Origin: Euryarchaeota archaeon UBA54 | GTDB lineage: Archaea > Thermoplasmatota > Poseidoniia > Poseidoniales > Thalassarchaeaceae | Assembly (NCBI GenBank): GCA_002495735.1 | Contig: DAGM01000061.1 | Span: 22,016 to 30,897, forward strand | Length of the DNA stretch: 8,882 nucleotides | Direction: 5' to 3' | Shown: positions 7,168 through 8,882 of the stretch, one piece after another | Layout of the letters: the number at the start of each line of letters is the position of its first letter | How positions within the stretch are numbered: the first letter of the stretch is position 1 | Position numbers and translations under genes: made by a program | Notes under the pieces: generated by a model | Told to the model about the DNA's origin: nothing | The model's input: the letters and a program-made list of their open reading frames with translations, nothing else | The model's database searches: none

Positions 7168-8106
7168 GTGGACGAAGCGGTGCGTGACCTACTGGCCTTG
7201 CGAGCCGTCAAACTCCGTTCAGCTGAAGATGCCCCGGAGATACACGGCTTCAGGTGTATGGGCGTGGCTGAGAGGGTGCCCGAACTGGGAGAGGCTCCGG
7301 GCTCGATGGTTCACGTCTGGCACGTGCCTGTAGATATCCTGCCCTTATCATCCACAGAGATAGAGAGGTGGAGCGTCGATGCCCCCGGAGGGAGGCACTG
7401 GATACTCAGCGAACGGCCGTTTGACGAGGCAATCCTCGATTCATTGAAGTCTATCGATGTGGTGATTTGGGGCCCGGAACGGATGGCTAGGTGGATTGGA
7501 GAGGCGGTTCTGACAGGTGAGTTAGTCGCCCATTCACCTTCTCTGCAGGGCCAGTCGCAGATTGAGCACGACGAGGTCCTAATTACTGAACCAATATCTC
7601 CTCTCGTCGCACTCAGACCCCTAGTAGAACTAGACTCGTGGCTAATGCAGCGGGGTTGGGAGGACGCCAGTACATCACCCGTCCTGCTGTCGGCTAGACT
7701 CTGGACCATTGACGGCTGTCTGAAAGGTCCCGAGGGCGATACGGAACCTTGTGTCTGGAATGTAGTTGAGGATCCCTGGTCAGGAAGCCTGTCTGTTCAC
7801 GAGCCCGAGGAGGAACTACCACATCCTCCGAAACTGAGACTGATTAAGCCCCCCGAGGGGAGTTGGATCGATATGAGAGGGATGCCGACTGAATTGCTCA
7901 AACTGCTGGATCGACGCAAGCAGGGCGAACCCGATTCAGATAAAGGTCCGGTGAGCAGCATCATGCTGGAGTGGTGGCGTCTGGATCCCGATTCGACTAG
8001 TCTCAGTGAGGGATCGTTAGCTATTCCGGGATGGGTCATTCATGCTGAGGGATTGGAGCCGCAGGTCCTTCATGGTAGGAATGGAAGACTCTACGGAATT
8101 GAATAA
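7168..8106 (+). CDS. Protein of unknown function, 312 residues
   Basis: I do not recognise a family. It is a soluble, acidic protein, rich in Trp, Pro, Glu and Leu, with no signal peptide, membrane segment or cysteine cluster. The N-terminal half alternates helix and strand: VRDLLALRAVKLRS; VHVWHVPVDILPL around residues 49-61; RHWILSERPFDEAILDSL near residue 85; then IDVVIWGPERMARWIGEAVL from residue 96. That last segment loosely resembles the end of restriction-endonuclease-like (Mrr-type) domains, where a predicted strand is followed by a short helix, but I cannot find the catalytic D/ExK residues. The C-terminal half is Pro-rich (HPPKLRLIKPPEG, then a Lys/Arg/Asp/Glu segment) and ends in LHGRNGRLYGIE. 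The start is uncertain: GTG 7168 is the first in-frame start after a TAA at 7105 and has no Shine-Dalgarno; ATG 7258 (residue 31) is an alternative. It is codirectional with the polymerase/L30e block and may be cotranscribed. Confidence 0.8.
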   Translation: MDEAVRDLLALRAVKLRSAEDAPEIHGFRCMGVAERVPELGEAPGSMVHVWHVPVDILPLSSTEIERWSVDAPGGRHWILSERPFDEAILDSLKSIDVVIWGPERMARWIGEAVLTGELVAHSPSLQGQSQIEHDEVLITEPISPLVALRPLVELDSWLMQRGWEDASTSPVLLSARLWTIDGCLKGPEGDTEPCVWNVVEDPWSGSLSVHEPEEELPHPPKLRLIKPPEGSWIDMRGMPTELLKLLDRRKQGEPDSDKGPVSSIMLEWWRLDPDSTSLSEGSLAIPGWVIHAEGLEPQVLHGRNGRLYGIE

Positions 8107-8109
8107 TCA
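8104..8109. other. Abutting stop codons of two convergent genes
   Basis: The TAA of the plus-strand unknown gene (8104-8106) is immediately followed by the TGA of the minus-strand coiled-coil gene (8107-8109 on the complement). There is no intergenic base, hairpin or T-run, so each transcript must end inside, or read into, the antisense of the other gene. Confidence 0.85.
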
Positions 8110-8882
8110 ATTACGCCGAAGCGCCATCAACTCGTCTGTCGACAAAGTATCTCCTGACATCAGTTTCGACATCAGATCGGTGAGTTCCAACCTCTCCTCT
8201 CCGTCGGAATCCTCTTCCCTCTTCTCTCTTAATTCCATGGCCTTCATCATATCCTGGATCGAGTGGATGCATCGCAGCGATACGATGTATTGGCCGTGTA
8301 GCAAGTCTGCTTCGCGCTTGGACCTAGTTAATCCGGTATGGGCTGTGTTGGCCTTATCCCTCAAACGGTCTACCTCTTCTGACAGTTCTACCATCAGGTC
8401 GTGAGCCTCCTGTGCCTTCATGACGGCCTTCTCTACCGATTTATGAGCATCCTCTTGTAGTCGCTCTGCATCCCTGACAGAGTCCTTGAAATCTCGTAAG
8501 TCCCCCCTCCCTTTATTCTTAGATGCCTCTTTCAGGGCCACGGACATTTGCTTCATCTTCTTGTGATATTCCCGTTCTTTCTTCCCTAGAAACCGCCCGA
8601 TATTGTACTGATGCTCCAGTTTTTCCATGTCCGCCTTGATTCTTCCAGCAGAGGGGCCGCGTTTGGCTCGATTCTTCTGTTCCTCGAGATTCTCCCGTTG
8701 CTCATCCAACTTACCTCGCAGTACCTCTCTGACCTCCTTGAGGCTCTCCGAGAGATCTGCCCGTGTGCCCTTGAGATTCTTGACCCGCTGGTTTGCCTCA
8801 TCTCTGATCGCCTTCTGAATCTGGACCTCGTTGATTAGTTCCTTTACCTGACGGTTGATTTCATTCCTATTGTCAAGAAATT
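8107..8882 (-). CDS. Archaeal coiled-coil protein, COG1340-like (N-terminus outside window)
   Basis: The frame is open from the right edge to a TGA at 8107-8109, giving 257 visible residues. The apparent TTG start at 8709 is internal, because strongly coiled-coil sequence continues upstream to the edge (LDNRNEINRQVKELINEV; NLKGTRADLSESLKEVREVL). The protein is almost entirely charged heptad-type helix: Lys, Arg, Glu, Asp, Gln and Leu with very few Pro or aromatic residues. It contains a central segment of the type SAGRIKADMEKLEHQY...KKEREYHKKM and a later AHDLMVELSEEVDRLRDKA...H...KREADLLHGQY block. This layout matches the archaeal coiled-coil family COG1340, whose members are about 280-300 residues and have no established function; the match is from memory. 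A short acidic tail (EEDSDGEERLEL) and SGDTLSTDELMALRRN close it. Some SMC-like resemblance is expected of any long coiled coil and is not evidence for SMC. Confidence 0.85.
   Translation of the reverse strand, partial: FLDNRNEINRQVKELINEVQIQKAIRDEANQRVKNLKGTRADLSESLKEVREVLRGKLDEQRENLEEQKNRAKRGPSAGRIKADMEKLEHQYNIGRFLGKKEREYHKKMKQMSVALKEASKNKGRGDLRDFKDSVRDAERLQEDAHKSVEKAVMKAQEAHDLMVELSEEVDRLRDKANTAHTGLTRSKREADLLHGQYIVSLRCIHSIQDMMKAMELREKREEDSDGEERLELTDLMSKLMSGDTLSTDELMALRRN

Noticed and set aside
7001..7333. 110-codon plus-strand open frame bridging rpl30e and the unknown gene, considered as a displaced nusA or a missing start
   Set aside because: It overlaps the conserved end of L30e and the start of the unknown gene in another frame; the translation has no KH-domain or NusA-like features.
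8189..8235. Pyrimidine-rich tract on the plus strand as a terminator for the upstream genes
   Set aside because: It contains no run of five or more T and is simply the antisense of Glu/Lys/Arg codons in the coiled-coil gene.
8042..8404. 120-codon plus-strand open frame opposite the coiled-coil gene
   Set aside because: Its Ser/Leu-rich product is the antisense of a Glu/Lys-rich coiled coil; no independent support.
8107..8709. Coiled-coil protein starting at TTG 8709 (200 residues)
   Set aside because: The same frame continues as heptad-like coiled coil to the right edge; 8709 is an internal Leu codon.

Overview
The window is archaeal chromosome and is dominated by the genes for the large subunits of the DNA-dependent RNA polymerase. 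The largest subunit is encoded as two separate genes (A' and A''), as is typical of Archaea. The gene that follows encodes ribosomal protein L30e, the classic archaeal neighbour. The visible 705 codons of rpoB show no start codon that fits a B''/B' split, so the B subunit is probably a single chain, as in Thermoplasmatota and unlike most methanogens. Base composition is mid-range (about 50-55% G+C by eye) and the genes are tightly packed. A Thermoplasmatota/Poseidoniia-like (Marine Group II type) archaeon is my best guess, but this is inference and the placement is weak.

Layout. Positions 1-2118 (+): 3' part of rpoB, cut by the left edge. 2115-5207 (+): rpoA1 (A'). 5207-6775 (+): rpoA2 (A''). 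6789-7085 (+): rpl30e. 7086-7167: short spacer. 7168-8106 (+): a 312-residue protein of no family I recognise. 8107-8882 (-): the C-terminal 257 residues of a coiled-coil protein resembling COG1340, convergent with the plus-strand block and cut by the right edge.

The first four genes look like one translationally coupled operon: an ATGA overlap (rpoB/rpoA1), a TGATG overlap (rpoA1/rpoA2) and a 13-nt gap (rpoA2/rpl30e). Each start is preceded by a Shine-Dalgarno-like sequence. B, A' and A'' together form the catalytic core: B supplies the hybrid-binding and wall parts, A' supplies the NADFDGD metal site and most of the bridge helix, and A'' supplies the trigger loop and the rest of the jaw/clamp.

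The most interesting content is inside these 'ordinary' genes. Compared with the archaeal family as I know it, all three subunits carry extra material. B has an extra segment of about 70 residues before the EIDPQLILG block. A' has a roughly 147-residue, cysteine-bearing (zinc-ribbon-like) insertion just before the active-site region. A'' has an N-terminal helix-hairpin-helix-like domain joined by an Arg/Lys-rich linker. In addition, two normally near-invariant segments close to the active centre are altered: the B hybrid-contact motif and the N-terminal hinge of the A' bridge helix. The usual downstream genes nusA, rpsL, rpsG and EF-2 do not follow rpl30e; the unknown gene takes their place. 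I see no RNA genes, mobile elements, CRISPR arrays or clear terminators.
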